Shown here: positions 53,551 to 62,883 of the stretch, one piece after another
How positions within the stretch are numbered: the stretch's first letter is position 1
Layout of the letters: each line of letters begins with the position of its first letter
Origin: Azotimanducus sp963663145
GTDB lineage: Bacteria > Pseudomonadota > Gammaproteobacteria > Pseudomonadales > Azotimanducaceae
Assembly: GCA_963663145.1 (NCBI GenBank)
Contig: OY760134.1
Coordinates: 1,116,001 to 1,180,000 of the forward strand
Reading direction: 5' to 3'
DNA length: 64,000 bases
Notes under the pieces: generated by a model
Told to the model about the DNA's origin: nothing
The model's database searches: none
What the model saw: only the letters and a program-made list of their open reading frames with translations
Position numbers and translations under genes: made by a program

Positions 53551-54552
53551 TTACAGGTGAGACATGCGCTCAATCAGGTCGCAGACCCGATTCGAATAGC
53601 CCCATTCGTTGTCGTACCAACTCAATGCCTTCAGATATCGACCTTGGCTCAGGCGCGTAAAGGAGGAGTCAAAAATGCAGGAGTGCGAATTGCCAATAAT
53701 GTCGGATGACACGACCGGATCTCGGGTGAATTCAAGCACCCCTTTCAAGCGCGGCGAATCGCTTGCCGTCTTAACCTGCGCATGAACTTCGTCCATGCTG
53801 GTGGGCTTGTCGAGTTCAACGAACAGATCAACCACGGAACCATCCGGCACGGGCACGCGGGACGCTATGCCGTGCAGCTTTCCTCTCAGCCCCGGAAGCA
53901 CCTCGCCAACCGCCTTGGCCGCGCCCGTTGACGTCGGGATGATGTTCTCTGCAGCAGCGCGGCTTCGTCTCGGGTCTGCGTGCGGGACATCCGCAAGTCG
54001 TTGATCGTTGGTGTAGGCGTGAACCGTGTTGATAACGCCTTGGCGAATACCGAAGGCATCATCGAGTACCTTTGCCAGCGGGGCGAGGCAGTTGGTTGTG
54101 CAACTGGCGTTGGACACGATGCGATGACCGGCATTCAATTCCTCGTCGTTCACGCCAAGTACAAGCGTGCAGTCAATGTCATCCTTTGCCGGCACCGTGA
54201 GCAAAGCGCGTTCGGCACCTGCTTCGATGTGCATCGCCACCTGTTCTCGTTTGGCAAACACACCTGTGGACTCAACGGCGACCTGAATCCCGAGATCGCG
54301 CCAAGGGAGCTGACCTGGGTCTGGTTCCGCCAAGAGCCGCACCTTGCTCTTTGGCGTGACCAGATGGCCATCTTCAAGACTGAGTGAACCCGGATACGGG
54401 CCCATCACAGTGTCGTACTTCAGAAGATAGGCAAGACCGGAAGCATCAAAAAGATCGTTGATCGCTACGATCTCGATATCCGGGCGTCCTTCGGCGATTC
54501 GAAAGACCGCTCGACCAATACGTCCAAACCCGTTGATTGCGATGCGCACCAT
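53551..54552 (-). CDS. gap: Glyceraldehyde-3-phosphate dehydrogenase
   Basis: 333 residues. Oxidises and phosphorylates glyceraldehyde-3-phosphate with NAD. The NAD fold starts RIAINGFGRIGRAVF, with INDL giving the NAD-selective Asp. Catalytic Cys151 is in SNASCTTNCLAP and His178 in TVHAYTNDQ. RRSRAAAENIIPTSTGAAKA binds phosphate and SWYDNEWGYSNRV closes the site. It lies 9 bases downstream of a divergent paralogue, in the same operon. An erythrose-4-phosphate dehydrogenase role cannot be excluded but the sequence reads as GapA. Confidence 0.96.
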   Translation of the reverse strand: MVRIAINGFGRIGRAVFRIAEGRPDIEIVAINDLFDASGLAYLLKYDTVMGPYPGSLSLEDGHLVTPKSKVRLLAEPDPGQLPWRDLGIQVAVESTGVFAKREQVAMHIEAGAERALLTVPAKDDIDCTLVLGVNDEELNAGHRIVSNASCTTNCLAPLAKVLDDAFGIRQGVINTVHAYTNDQRLADVPHADPRRSRAAAENIIPTSTGAAKAVGEVLPGLRGKLHGIASRVPVPDGSVVDLFVELDKPTSMDEVHAQVKTASDSPRLKGVLEFTRDPVVSSDIIGNSHSCIFDSSFTRLSQGRYLKALSWYDNEWGYSNRVCDLIERMSHL

Positions 54553-54561
54553 GCCTACCCC

Positions 54562-55560
54562 TTAACCTTGTTCTGTATCAAGATCATCATAGAGCTTTGC
54601 GACATCGAGAATTCTACAGGCGTGTCCCAAAATCTCGTGCCAGATGAGCACCTTGATGAGGTTTGCGCCCGCCTTCATGATGCCTTGCCCGTCCACTAGC
54701 AGTGATTGAGTGACGCCGCGCACGTCGGAAGAGACGATTGGGTCTTCGGTAATTGCATAGAGGTCGGGTCGGTCTGTGGCGGCTTGTTCGAAAACTTGCG
54801 CTATGTCTTCAGTGGTGATGGTGGTATCGCTCATCGCGATGCTGAGGTCCATCAGCGAGCCCGATTTGACAGGCACGTTGAGGGCATAGCCACTCACCTT
54901 TCCAGCAACGCTTGGCAAGACTCGCTCGGTCCAATGAGGTGCGAAGGTCACATTGGGAATGATATTTTCAGCACCGGAGCGGCTGCGTCTATAGTCGGGT
55001 CCGGCCGTATCCTGCAAGGTTTGGTCGCTGGTGTAGGCATGGATTGACGTGACGGTGGCATGTTCAATCTGGAAACGCTCGGTCACCACCTTGAGGGCGA
55101 GCGCCATCGCGGAGGTCGTGGCGGAACCGGCTGAAACTAGCTGATCGGAGGCTTCGGCTTCTTCTTGATTGACGCCGAGCACGATCATGCGATCAAGTTC
55201 GGTTTGCGGAAAAGTGGAAAGCACCACCCTTGAAGCCCCGTTGTCAAGGTGGGGATTCAGGGACTCACGTTGGAGAAAGCGACTGGTGGCGTCCACCACC
55301 AAATCCACGTCAAACAAGTCCCAGGGAATCTCTCCCGGCAGGGCGGCCGACAGCATGCGTGTCTTGGCGCCATTTTGTACCAAGTAGTTGCCCTGAAGTT
55401 CGCAATGCACCTGTTGCCCATGCTCGCGATGAAAAAGATGGCGCAGTATGCCAGGGTCACCTATATCGGAAATGGCGACTATGTCGAAGCGCGGGTCGCG
55501 GCAGGCCAGCGAATAGAGTTGCCGGCCAATCCGTCCGAATCCCATGAGGCCTATTCGCAT
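54562..55560 (-). CDS. GAPDH paralogue without the catalytic cysteine (probable pseudoenzyme)
   Basis: 332 residues from ATG 55560 (MRIGLMGFGRIGRQLYSLA). It is a full-length GAPDH fold, but SNASCTTNC reads SAGSATTSA: the nucleophile (position 147) is Ala and the second Cys is also Ala. His174 in SIHAYTSDQTLQD and the phosphate-binding YRRSRSGAENIIP remain. The conserved C-terminal WYDNEWGYSNR is replaced by LIWHEILGHACR, losing the Asn that holds nicotinamide. The gene is upstream of canonical gap with a 9-base gap, so both are probably made together. No frameshift or stop is seen; the open frame is intact over 1 kb. It cannot do normal GAPDH chemistry; a regulatory or heterotetramer role is inferred. 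Confidence 0.88.
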   Translation of the reverse strand: MRIGLMGFGRIGRQLYSLACRDPRFDIVAISDIGDPGILRHLFHREHGQQVHCELQGNYLVQNGAKTRMLSAALPGEIPWDLFDVDLVVDATSRFLQRESLNPHLDNGASRVVLSTFPQTELDRMIVLGVNQEEAEASDQLVSAGSATTSAMALALKVVTERFQIEHATVTSIHAYTSDQTLQDTAGPDYRRSRSGAENIIPNVTFAPHWTERVLPSVAGKVSGYALNVPVKSGSLMDLSIAMSDTTITTEDIAQVFEQAATDRPDLYAITEDPIVSSDVRGVTQSLLVDGQGIMKAGANLIKVLIWHEILGHACRILDVAKLYDDLDTEQG

Positions 55561-55832
55561 TCTGTGATCGTCTCGTGAGTTTGTTTTTTCGTAGAGTATC
55601 GTTATTGCCGAAATGCGAGTGCCCTCCCGGCAAGTGCGCATTCTCGATCAGCGAGAAGGGAAATACAAGAAACTTCCGGTAGAACAGCTGTACTTATTTT
55701 GGTGTCCGACCTCATGAACGGATATATTCGAGCCCTTGAATTGGCGCGGTTGGCTGCGCAAACACGCGCCTTTGCGTGCTGAAAAGTGAGATCAGATACG
55801 AAAGTACGAACCGCTCTTGGCAGGAAGGCCTG

Positions 55833-56783
55833 TTAGCGGTCTAGCGCCTTCAGTCCAACGGAAAGCGGCATTTGAGGATGCCAATTGAGGGCTTGGGTGA
55901 TGGGGGCGGAGTTTGCGGCCCAATCCGGATGCAGGAATTCACGCGCCTTGCCTGGCGAGAGCATGACTGGGCGCCCCGTGAGTCTGCCGAATCCGAGATT
56001 CAATAGACCGACAAGCAACCAGAGCATTTGCGGCATCCGTAGCGCCGATACGCTTCGTCCGTAGTGGCAACTTAATATCTGTAATAGTTGGTGCCAGTCG
56101 TACGCATTGGGCGCAGGGTCTGAGAGCTCGAAGGTCTCTCCGCCTGGCAAGGTTGAGTTGATCCAAGCGACTATTGCGTCCACCAAGTCCTTGACATGAA
56201 TCAGCGCGAGGCGGTGATCGAGATTCCATGGGGTGGGGAAGACACCTTTGGACGCGAGTTCTAGCAACGGTCGCATCTCCGTGTCTCCGGGACCGTAGAC
56301 GGCTGGTGGTCGGAAGATAGTCCACTCCAATCCCGAGGTTTGTCGCGAGAGATATGCTTCCGCTAGATGCTTGCTGTTGGCGTAATGAGAGAGTTGCGGT
56401 TCGCGCGCCGCCATTGAGGACACCAAGAGAAATCTCGGCGGCCGCCGCGTCCGGGTACAGACCGACACGAGACGTTTGGTAGCTTCCGTGTTGGCGTGCA
56501 GAAATGTCTCCCGTCTGTTTCCGCGCACGCAACCGGCCAAATGCACCAGGTGGGTGGCGCCTTGCACCAGTTCTTTAAGGGCACTCGAACATTCAAGGGA
56601 TCCTTCGATCCAGGTGAGTCGGTCGCTGTGTAGCGGCCTCTTGCTTCGTGTCAGGGCACGCATGGGTGTGTTGGAATGCGCCAACGCCTCCAAAAGGTGC
56701 TGACCGATAAAGCCGGTGCCGCCGGTGACGGCGACACAGAGGGAGGAATCTTGACTGTCTGGTGAATTCAGCGCGAGGTGAAT
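55833..56783 (-). CDS. NAD-dependent epimerase/dehydratase (CerR-like reductase), start unclear
   Basis: An extended SDR protein. The Rossmann motif AVTGGTGFIGQHLLE, the STRANDxH-type LVHLAGCVRGNRRE, the catalytic SSMAA...HYANSKHLAE (Tyr-x3-Lys), and FRPPAVYGPGD are present. The frame has no ATG, GTG or TTG between the stop of the upstream ligase and the Rossmann motif. I list it from ATT 56783; CTG 56771 is the other option, and TTG 56693 would delete the NAD-binding loop. In Caulobacter sphingolipid synthesis the reductase CerR belongs to this family and sits next to an acyl ligase, so a 3-oxo-sphingolipid reductase is likely. Confidence 0.75.
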   Translation of the reverse strand: MHLALNSPDSQDSSLCVAVTGGTGFIGQHLLEALAHSNTPMRALTRSKRPLHSDRLTWIEGSLECSSALKELVQGATHLVHLAGCVRGNRRETFLHANTEATKRLVSVCTRTRRPPRFLLVSSMAAREPQLSHYANSKHLAEAYLSRQTSGLEWTIFRPPAVYGPGDTEMRPLLELASKGVFPTPWNLDHRLALIHVKDLVDAIVAWINSTLPGGETFELSDPAPNAYDWHQLLQILSCHYGRSVSALRMPQMLWLLVGLLNLGFGRLTGRPVMLSPGKAREFLHPDWAANSAPITQALNWHPQMPLSVGLKALDR

Positions 56784-56789
56784 AGGGCT

Positions 56790-58562
56790 TCAGCCCGTCG
56801 CCGCGTCTACTCGGGCAGCACTAATGCCGCCCGCCTGCATGTAGTCCGCACGGGCACGTGAACGGGAGAGCTTGCCGGACGAGGTGCGCGGCAGGGTGTG
56901 CGCAGGAACGAGTTCGACGAGGCAATCTATGCCGAGTTCGCGTGAGACCCCGCTGCGCACGCGCTCAATCAGGTCGATGCGTGCCTGCTGGTCACGTTCA
57001 CGGCATTGCACGACCACCACCGCGAACTCACCGGCCTCTCTTGGAACAGAAAACGCAAGCGCATCACCCGATCGAATGCCTTCTTGCGATTCAGCGATAT
57101 ATTCGAGATCCTGAGGCCACACATTGCGGCCATTGACAATAATGAGGTCCTTGGCGCGGCCCGTGATCACCAAACGCTCATTGATCACATAGCCGAGATC
57201 ACCGGTATTGAGCCAGCCGTCTCCCGACAGGGTCTTCCAAGTGATTTCTGGTTCGTTCAAATAACCGGACATGATGCTGGGACCGCGCAGAAATACTGTG
57301 CCGACTTGACGATCCGGAAGCTTCAAGCCCTTCTCATCACGCACTTCCAGTTCGTAGCCCGGCAGTGTTTGACCGCATTCGACAAAACTGCGCGCGTGCG
57401 CATCATGCGGCGACACTTGTTCCGCGACACCGGTTGTTGCGTGCACGTCGCGATCAATCGTGTCGGATTTAAAGCTCTGTCCGAGGTTGGAGAAGGCCAC
57501 TCCGAGTGAGCACTCCGCCATGCCGTAGCAAGGGAGGAAGGCGTGCGCATCAAATCCAGAGCCCTTGACGGTCTCGGCAAAGGCGTCGAGCGTTTCTCCG
57601 CGGATCATTTCCGCGCCTACGCCCGCCACACGCCAATGGGACAAATCATACTTTTCGGCCTCACCCGGGCGCAGACGCTTCGCGACAAGTTCATAGCCAA
57701 AGGGCGGGCTGAAAGAGATAGTTGCTTTGGTACGATCCAGCAATTCCAACCATAGACGTGGCCGCGTGGCAAAGTCGCGTGTCCCCAAGTAGTCGACATT
57801 GAGTTGCGACGCCACCGGCACCAGCACGAGACCTACGAGGCCCATGTCGTGATAGAAGGGCAGCCACGAAAGACAACGATCTTCCGGGCCGATCTCCACG
57901 CCGTGCCGAATGATGCCGGCAAGATTGGACATGACGGCGGCTGATCTGACCATCACCGCACGCGGGAATCTGGTACTTCCGGACGTGAACTGCAAATACG
58001 CGATTTCATCAGGGCGTATGGGATTGAGCGGCTCATCTGCGAGCGTCAAATTCTTAAATGCTTCAAAGGTACCAACGAATTTCACGGATGCCGGTACGCG
58101 CATCTTCGCAACACACTGATGCAGGTATGGCGCGAAGAATTCAGAACCAATGACCACTGAAGCCTCGACCAGATCAAGCATCGCTCTGGTCTGTTCTACA
58201 AATACCTGATGCCCGCCCAGATTCAGCGCCGCAGGCAGAGGCACCGGAACCAAACCCGCGTACTGGCAGGCAAAAAAGAAGACCACGAACTCGGGTCGCG
58301 TTTCTGCGACTATGGTTACGCGAGATCCTCTTGGAAGACCGAGCCCAGCGAGGCGAGCAGCAACGAGCGAAGCTTGCTCACGAAGCTCCGCATAGGAGAG
58401 CACGGCGGACAAGTTTCCGCGCCGATCATAGAAGTGCATGGCTTTACTGCCTCGCGACGCATAGTCGAGCGCTGCTGCGAGCGTCTCGAAATCAGCGCTG
58501 CGGAATGCCAGCTTGCCGCACGCCGAATGTGGCGCTTCGCCCAACCTGCTGTCACTCATCAC
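56790..58562 (-). CDS. Fatty acyl-AMP ligase (acyl-ACP synthetase of the sphingolipid cluster)
   Basis: 590 residues, ANL superfamily. Core motifs: FTSGSTRFPRAVMV (A3, with the STRFP form of FAALs), SWLPFYHDMGLVG, CYGMAECSLG (A5), DGWLNTGDLGYV (A7), GRAKDLIIVNGRNVWPQDLE (A8) and PRTSSGKLSRSRAR with the A10 Lys. It adenylates a fatty acid and hands it to an acyl carrier protein. The H-D-M-G and FAAL-like insertion after KAxxV regions distinguish it from acyl-CoA ligases. The gene is divergent to the ceramide-synthase-like operon. Confidence 0.88.
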   Translation of the reverse strand: MMSDSRLGEAPHSACGKLAFRSADFETLAAALDYASRGSKAMHFYDRRGNLSAVLSYAELREQASLVAARLAGLGLPRGSRVTIVAETRPEFVVFFFACQYAGLVPVPLPAALNLGGHQVFVEQTRAMLDLVEASVVIGSEFFAPYLHQCVAKMRVPASVKFVGTFEAFKNLTLADEPLNPIRPDEIAYLQFTSGSTRFPRAVMVRSAAVMSNLAGIIRHGVEIGPEDRCLSWLPFYHDMGLVGLVLVPVASQLNVDYLGTRDFATRPRLWLELLDRTKATISFSPPFGYELVAKRLRPGEAEKYDLSHWRVAGVGAEMIRGETLDAFAETVKGSGFDAHAFLPCYGMAECSLGVAFSNLGQSFKSDTIDRDVHATTGVAEQVSPHDAHARSFVECGQTLPGYELEVRDEKGLKLPDRQVGTVFLRGPSIMSGYLNEPEITWKTLSGDGWLNTGDLGYVINERLVITGRAKDLIIVNGRNVWPQDLEYIAESQEGIRSGDALAFSVPREAGEFAVVVVQCRERDQQARIDLIERVRSGVSRELGIDCLVELVPAHTLPRTSSGKLSRSRARADYMQAGGISAARVDAATG

Positions 58563-59065
58563 GCACGCTCCTGCTCACTGTCCGTTACCTTTTATGTGCT
58601 TGAAGCTGCCGTCCTAATGCGACTCGTGTGCATCCCGCCGCAGGGTGCCTTCTTCTCGGCACCAAGCGGCATCCTCATACCCCCCTTCGTTGACTGGGCT
58701 CAGCAATACGCTCATGGTGATCTGACAATCAAAATAGATTGCCAATCTCCGCTTCGGCTTCAACCATTTGACCGAGAATCTCTGGCCGGTACGCTTCTGG
58801 GAAAAAAGCTGTTTCCGCAGAATCCCTCATAGATTCACACCAGATGATTCGGCTCACCCACGCGAATTTCCAGCACTCTACACATGTCTCACTCAAAATG
58901 TCAAGAGTGTGGAAATAAAATGAAGAAAATCGCAAGATTCAATGGTGACTCTACCGCTTTTTTCTGACCAGAGACTCTGGCTAGTAGAGAGTTTGTTCGA
59001 CGTTTGAGCAAGATAGCTTGGCGTATTGATGAAGCGCGTCCAACGCATGCGGGTATCCTAAGCAA
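58563..59065. other. 500-base divergent intergenic region
   Basis: Lies between the ligase (minus) and the acyltransferase (plus) starts. No acyl carrier protein (no DSL/DSLE-type serine motif) or other gene was found in six frames. The part from about 58850 to 58990 is AT-rich compared with neighbours, as expected for promoters or regulator sites. It probably holds the promoters for both sphingolipid operons. Confidence 0.6.
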
Positions 59066-60217
59066 ATGAAAATATCAACATTGACGGAATTTCGAGTCGT
59101 GGAAGTCGGCGACCGAAGCACGCGCCGCGCTTTCTTACGCTTGCCGAATCGACTCTATCGGGCAGACGCGAATTGGATCCCGCAACTTGAACTGGAGCGT
59201 TCATCTCACTACTCGGACGCCAACCCGTTTTGTGAACACAGTCAATGGAAGGCGTGGGTCGCCTACCGAACAGGCGAATCAGGCGCTCCCGTGGGTCGCA
59301 TCACCGCACAGATCGACCAACTGCATCAAGAACGACACAAGGATGCCACCGGCTATTTTGGCTCCTTGGACTGTATTGACGATAAGTCGGCCTTTGCGGC
59401 GCTCGCAGCGGCCGCGGAAGATTGGTTGACCCAGCAGGGCATGAAGCGCGTTTGTGGCCCGTTCAATCTTGGGATCAACCAAGAGATCGGACAGCTCATC
59501 TCGGGGTTCGATACCCCACCTCGGTTCATGACGCCGCATGGTCCTCGCTACGCGCCACAGCAACTTGAACGATTGGGATACGGCAAGGTGGTCGATGTCT
59601 TGGCCTACCGAGTCCCTCCAGACTTCGCACCGTCCGACGCTATGATGCGACTCTTGGAGCGCTTAGGTTCGCGCGTCAAGGTGCGCCGCTTGAAGCGAAG
59701 CAAATTGAAGGACGAACTCGGGCTGCTGCGTGCGCTGTTCAATGATGCTTGGTACGACAATTGGGGCTTTGTCGCCTTTACGGAAAAAGAATTCCAGAAG
59801 ATCGGTCAAGAATTGATGCTGGTTTTGCCGGATGAATACATACAGATTGCCGAGCTCGATGGAGAACCTGCCGCGTTTGGCGTGATGCTGCCGGATATTA
59901 ATGAGGCAATCGCCGACCTCAATGGACGGCTGTTTCCCTTGGGTTGGGCGAAACTCGTGTGGCGGCTCAAGGTGAAACACCCTTCAGCGGTAAGAGTGCC
60001 TCTGATGGGAGTTCGCAGATCATTCCATAATACGAGGCTTGGGCTCGCACTGGCCTTCGCCGTGTGCGACCCCTTGCGGTGGGCCGCCCATGCGCGCGGC
60101 GCAAAAGAGATCGAGATGTCTTGGATTCTGGAAGACAACCGTGGGATGCGGGCGCTCGCCGAGTCCTTTGGTGGCGAAATCTACAGGCGCTATCGCATGT
60201 ACCAAAAGGATCTGTAG
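59066..60217 (+). CDS. GNAT-like N-acyltransferase, candidate bacterial ceramide synthase (bCerS)
   Basis: 383 residues. The N-terminus carries AFLRLPNRLYRADANWIPQL, followed by GRITAQIDQLHQE and FGSLDCIDD. The middle part KRVCGPFNLGINQEIGQLISG is the hallmark of this family of long GNAT-like proteins, and the end EMSWILEDNRGMRALAESFGG has the GNAT motif B pattern. The Caulobacter ceramide synthase, often annotated as N-acetyltransferase or dATP pyrophosphohydrolase, has this size and context. It would N-acylate 3-ketosphinganine with an acyl-CoA. No membrane segment. First gene of a tight plus-strand operon. Confidence 0.65.
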   Translation: MKISTLTEFRVVEVGDRSTRRAFLRLPNRLYRADANWIPQLELERSSHYSDANPFCEHSQWKAWVAYRTGESGAPVGRITAQIDQLHQERHKDATGYFGSLDCIDDKSAFAALAAAAEDWLTQQGMKRVCGPFNLGINQEIGQLISGFDTPPRFMTPHGPRYAPQQLERLGYGKVVDVLAYRVPPDFAPSDAMMRLLERLGSRVKVRRLKRSKLKDELGLLRALFNDAWYDNWGFVAFTEKEFQKIGQELMLVLPDEYIQIAELDGEPAAFGVMLPDINEAIADLNGRLFPLGWAKLVWRLKVKHPSAVRVPLMGVRRSFHNTRLGLALAFAVCDPLRWAAHARGAKEIEMSWILEDNRGMRALAESFGGEIYRRYRMYQKDL

Positions 60218-60220
60218 AAG

Positions 60221-60997
60221 ATGAGCTGGACGGCAGTGCTGCTTGCTGGTTCTCGCTTGGGCGGCGATCCGGTTGCCGAGCATTGCGGTGTGCCGGTCAA
60301 GGCCTTGGCGGAAGTTGGCGGCGAGGCGATGATACGAAGGGTGGTGAGATCGATTGCCGCTGAAGCCAAGATCGACAGAATTCTAGTGGTTGGAGATCAA
60401 GATCTTTTGGCACCGATACTCGACGACTTGCGGCTCGCGTGCGAAGTGATGTGGTGTGCGCCAGAGTCCACGCCCGCGAGAAGTCTGAGCCGAGCCTTCA
60501 AGGGCATTTCCGACGACACACCGGTAGTGGTCACAACTTCGGATCACGCGCTGCTGCAAACCGAGTGGGTAGGGCGGTTTCTGCAAGAGTCTGAAGCTTC
60601 CGGCGCCGACCTCTGCCTCGCCTTGACGGCTGCGGAGGGGGTGCTTGAGGCGCTTCCCGAATGCAAAAGAACCGTGCTTGTTTTCGCCAATGCGAAAGCC
60701 TGCACCTGCAATCTCTTTGCATTTTGTAGCCGATCGGCACGTAGTCTGAGCGATGCGTGGCAGGCGACCGAATCCGAGCGAAAACGTCCTTGGAAAATGC
60801 TCGTCAGGCTGGGATTCGCGAACGCGCTTCTCTATCGCCTAGGTCGATTGCGCCTGGAAAATGCCTTCGCCCGTCTCTCACGAAGGTTTGGTGTTCGTTT
60901 GCAACCCATACTGCTGCCCTTTCCGCTCCTGGCGGTGGATGTGGATACACCCGAAGATCTTCGACTGTGCAACCGACTCGTGGAACGGGAGCAATAG
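60221..60997 (+). CDS. Nucleotidyltransferase of the MobA/GlmU-like fold
   Basis: 258 residues. Starts AVLLAGSRLGGDPVAEHCG, a variant of the LAGGxGxR nucleotide-binding loop, then VKALAEVGGEAMIRRVV (K25/K28-like Lys) and VVTTSDHALLQ holding the metal Asp. It ends DVDTPEDLRLCNRLVE, the typical C-terminal signature of NTP-transferases. Three bases after the acyltransferase. In the cluster it may activate a headgroup (for example a nucleotide-linked polyol). Substrate unknown. Confidence 0.7.
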   Translation: MSWTAVLLAGSRLGGDPVAEHCGVPVKALAEVGGEAMIRRVVRSIAAEAKIDRILVVGDQDLLAPILDDLRLACEVMWCAPESTPARSLSRAFKGISDDTPVVVTTSDHALLQTEWVGRFLQESEASGADLCLALTAAEGVLEALPECKRTVLVFANAKACTCNLFAFCSRSARSLSDAWQATESERKRPWKMLVRLGFANALLYRLGRLRLENAFARLSRRFGVRLQPILLPFPLLAVDVDTPEDLRLCNRLVEREQ

Positions 60998-61004
60998 AGA
61001 CGTG

Positions 61005-61919
61005 ATGCCGTTCAACCAGCCGTTGCGGTTTGCACACCTGACGGACCCGCACTTTACCGAACCGCAGTTTGAGAATTGGCGTGAAATCGCCAACAAACGC
61101 GCGCTCAGCCTGCTCTCTTGGAAACTCAACAGGCGGCACAAGTATAGGCGCGAGATCTTTGAATCTCTGGCACGAGATGCCGCAGGCCGAACCGACCTCT
61201 TTGCCTTGACTGGCGATTTGACACAGGCTGGACTCAAGTCGGAATGTGAACAAGCGCGGATGTGGCTTGTCGACTTTGCAGAAACTGATCGGCTGTGTCT
61301 GATCCCAGGCAATCACGACTCCATTCATTTGGGAGACCATTCCCCATATTGGGAAGAGATGTGGCGGCCTTGGATGGGTGAAGCATCCGGGTTTCCCTTC
61401 TTGCGCACTTACGCATCCGTCGCCTTCATCGGCCTCTCGTCGGCGGTGCCTACTGCTCCATTTTTGGCGAGCGGGCAGCTTGGTCCTTCACAGCTCGAAC
61501 GCTTAGTGCCACTCTTGCGGCGGTGCCGTGAGCAGGGGCTGTGTCGAGTGTTGCTTGTGCATCACAGCCCTGCGGAGTCGATGGATTCGCGGCGCAGAGG
61601 CTTGAATGATGCCGAGGCGCTTCGCAACATCATTGCGACTGAAGGCGTCGAACTCGTGCTACATGGCCACAATCATCGCTGGCTGCAACACGAGCTAGAG
61701 AGCCCTGTCGGAGCCGTGCCCGTCCTCTGCGCACCCTCGGCCGCATCTCGTGGAACGCCCGAGGGGCGCTACAAGGCAGGCTACTACCTGATCGAGATTG
61801 CACGAGGGGAACGCGGCTGGAAGATTGAGGCCGAGGCGCGCGAGCTCGACGGAGAAGGGTCCAAGGTGCTCGAGATCTTGCGCTTTGAAGTGCCGTCGCC
61901 CGATCGGAGGTCTGGGTGA
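61005..61919 (+). CDS. Metallophosphoesterase
   Basis: 304 residues of the calcineurin-like phosphoesterase fold. Metal-binding motifs in order: D-x-H in AHLTDPHFTEP, GD in ALTGDLTQAG, GNHD in IPGNHDSIH, H in LVHHSPAES, and GHxH in LHGHNHRW. ATG 61005 or the adjacent GTG 61002 are both possible; the stop overlaps the next gene as GTGA. No signal peptide, so it acts in the cytoplasm. By position it could remove a phosphate from a phospho-headgroup intermediate. Confidence 0.8.
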   Translation: MPFNQPLRFAHLTDPHFTEPQFENWREIANKRALSLLSWKLNRRHKYRREIFESLARDAAGRTDLFALTGDLTQAGLKSECEQARMWLVDFAETDRLCLIPGNHDSIHLGDHSPYWEEMWRPWMGEASGFPFLRTYASVAFIGLSSAVPTAPFLASGQLGPSQLERLVPLLRRCREQGLCRVLLVHHSPAESMDSRRRGLNDAEALRNIIATEGVELVLHGHNHRWLQHELESPVGAVPVLCAPSAASRGTPEGRYKAGYYLIEIARGERGWKIEAEARELDGEGSKVLEILRFEVPSPDRRSG

Positions 61920-62881
61920 AATCCTTGCGCATAGGGTGCATCTGCAATCCCGATGCGGCGCGCAATCGGCGGCGGCTGGCGAGTATCCGCCCGAGCCTTG
62001 CGGAAATTTCCAAGGCGCTCTACGTTGAAACAACGGGATCAAAGGACTTCCGAGACATCTTGCAGGCGGAGTTGGTCGAATCACTGGACCTGCTTATCCT
62101 GTCCGGGGGCGATGGCACCATGCAACAAGCGATGAGCGCGCTGCTCGCTTCGGGGGCAAGACATCTGCCGATGCTTGCTTTGCTGCCGGCTGGTTCGACC
62201 AACGTGGCGTCAACTGACATAGGCGGCCGACTAGCATTGGATCAGGCGGTCGCCGCCCTGATCAACAAACTGCCGAATCCGACAGCTCGCACAAAAAAGC
62301 CCTTATTGATTAGAGCAGGCGAGTCACAAGCAATGTTCGGCGGGTTTTTCTTCGGTGTCGGAGCCGCGCCCGCTGCGGTGGGAAGGTATCGCAGAATTCG
62401 CCAACCAGTGCGCGGAATGCCGTTTCTTGATGCCGGCGCATCGGTTGCCGCCATCGGCGGTACGATCATGGAGATCGGACTCAAGGGTCATGACTGGCAA
62501 GAGGTAGTGTCCGGTGAGGTGATCGTGGACGGCGAGTCGACAAGAATTGAGACATCATCTTTGGTCTTGGTAACTTGTCTGGACGGCCTGTTCATGGACA
62601 TTACTCCATGGTGGGAACAGGGAGGCGCCCCGCTCAAATACCTGCAACTCGGCTTGGGCGCGCCCTCCTTGATGCGAAATCTCCCCGGCATCTTGCGCGG
62701 TCAGCCGAGAGATGAGGTCCGGGTGTCCCCGCTCTATGCCGCAGGCGGTGCAAGCATGATCGAACTTCCTCCTGTTGCCGGCTGCACCATTGACGGTGAA
62801 CTATTTCGCAGCGAGGGCGACGACGTGATTTTTCGGGTTGAAGCAGGTCCCGAGATCGGATTCGTACGTTTGGTGAGTTAG
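61916..62881 (+). CDS. Lipid kinase of the DAGK/sphingosine-kinase family (candidate ceramide kinase)
   Basis: 321 residues. The catalytic-domain signature ILSGGDGTMQQAMS and the downstream LLPAGSTNVASTD (the GTxN-type loop) are clear. The C-terminal half has FFFGVGAAPAAVGRYR and ends with DGE in CTIDGELF, as in the YegS/DgkB fold. In Caulobacter the ceramide kinase CpgB belongs to this family and lies in the sphingolipid cluster. Start is GTG 61916, overlapping the previous stop. It would make ceramide-1-phosphate. Confidence 0.78.
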   Translation: MKSLRIGCICNPDAARNRRRLASIRPSLAEISKALYVETTGSKDFRDILQAELVESLDLLILSGGDGTMQQAMSALLASGARHLPMLALLPAGSTNVASTDIGGRLALDQAVAALINKLPNPTARTKKPLLIRAGESQAMFGGFFFGVGAAPAAVGRYRRIRQPVRGMPFLDAGASVAAIGGTIMEIGLKGHDWQEVVSGEVIVDGESTRIETSSLVLVTCLDGLFMDITPWWEQGGAPLKYLQLGLGAPSLMRNLPGILRGQPRDEVRVSPLYAAGGASMIELPPVAGCTIDGELFRSEGDDVIFRVEAGPEIGFVRLVS

Positions 62882-62883
62882 AC

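Noticed and set aside
55833..56693. TTG 56693 as start of the reductase
   Set aside because: It would remove TGGTGFIG, the NAD-binding loop, which is present and intact just upstream in the same frame.
58209..58832. Long open frame opposite the acyl-AMP ligase start
   Set aside because: Antisense shadow of the ligase with no family motifs, running into the divergent promoter region.
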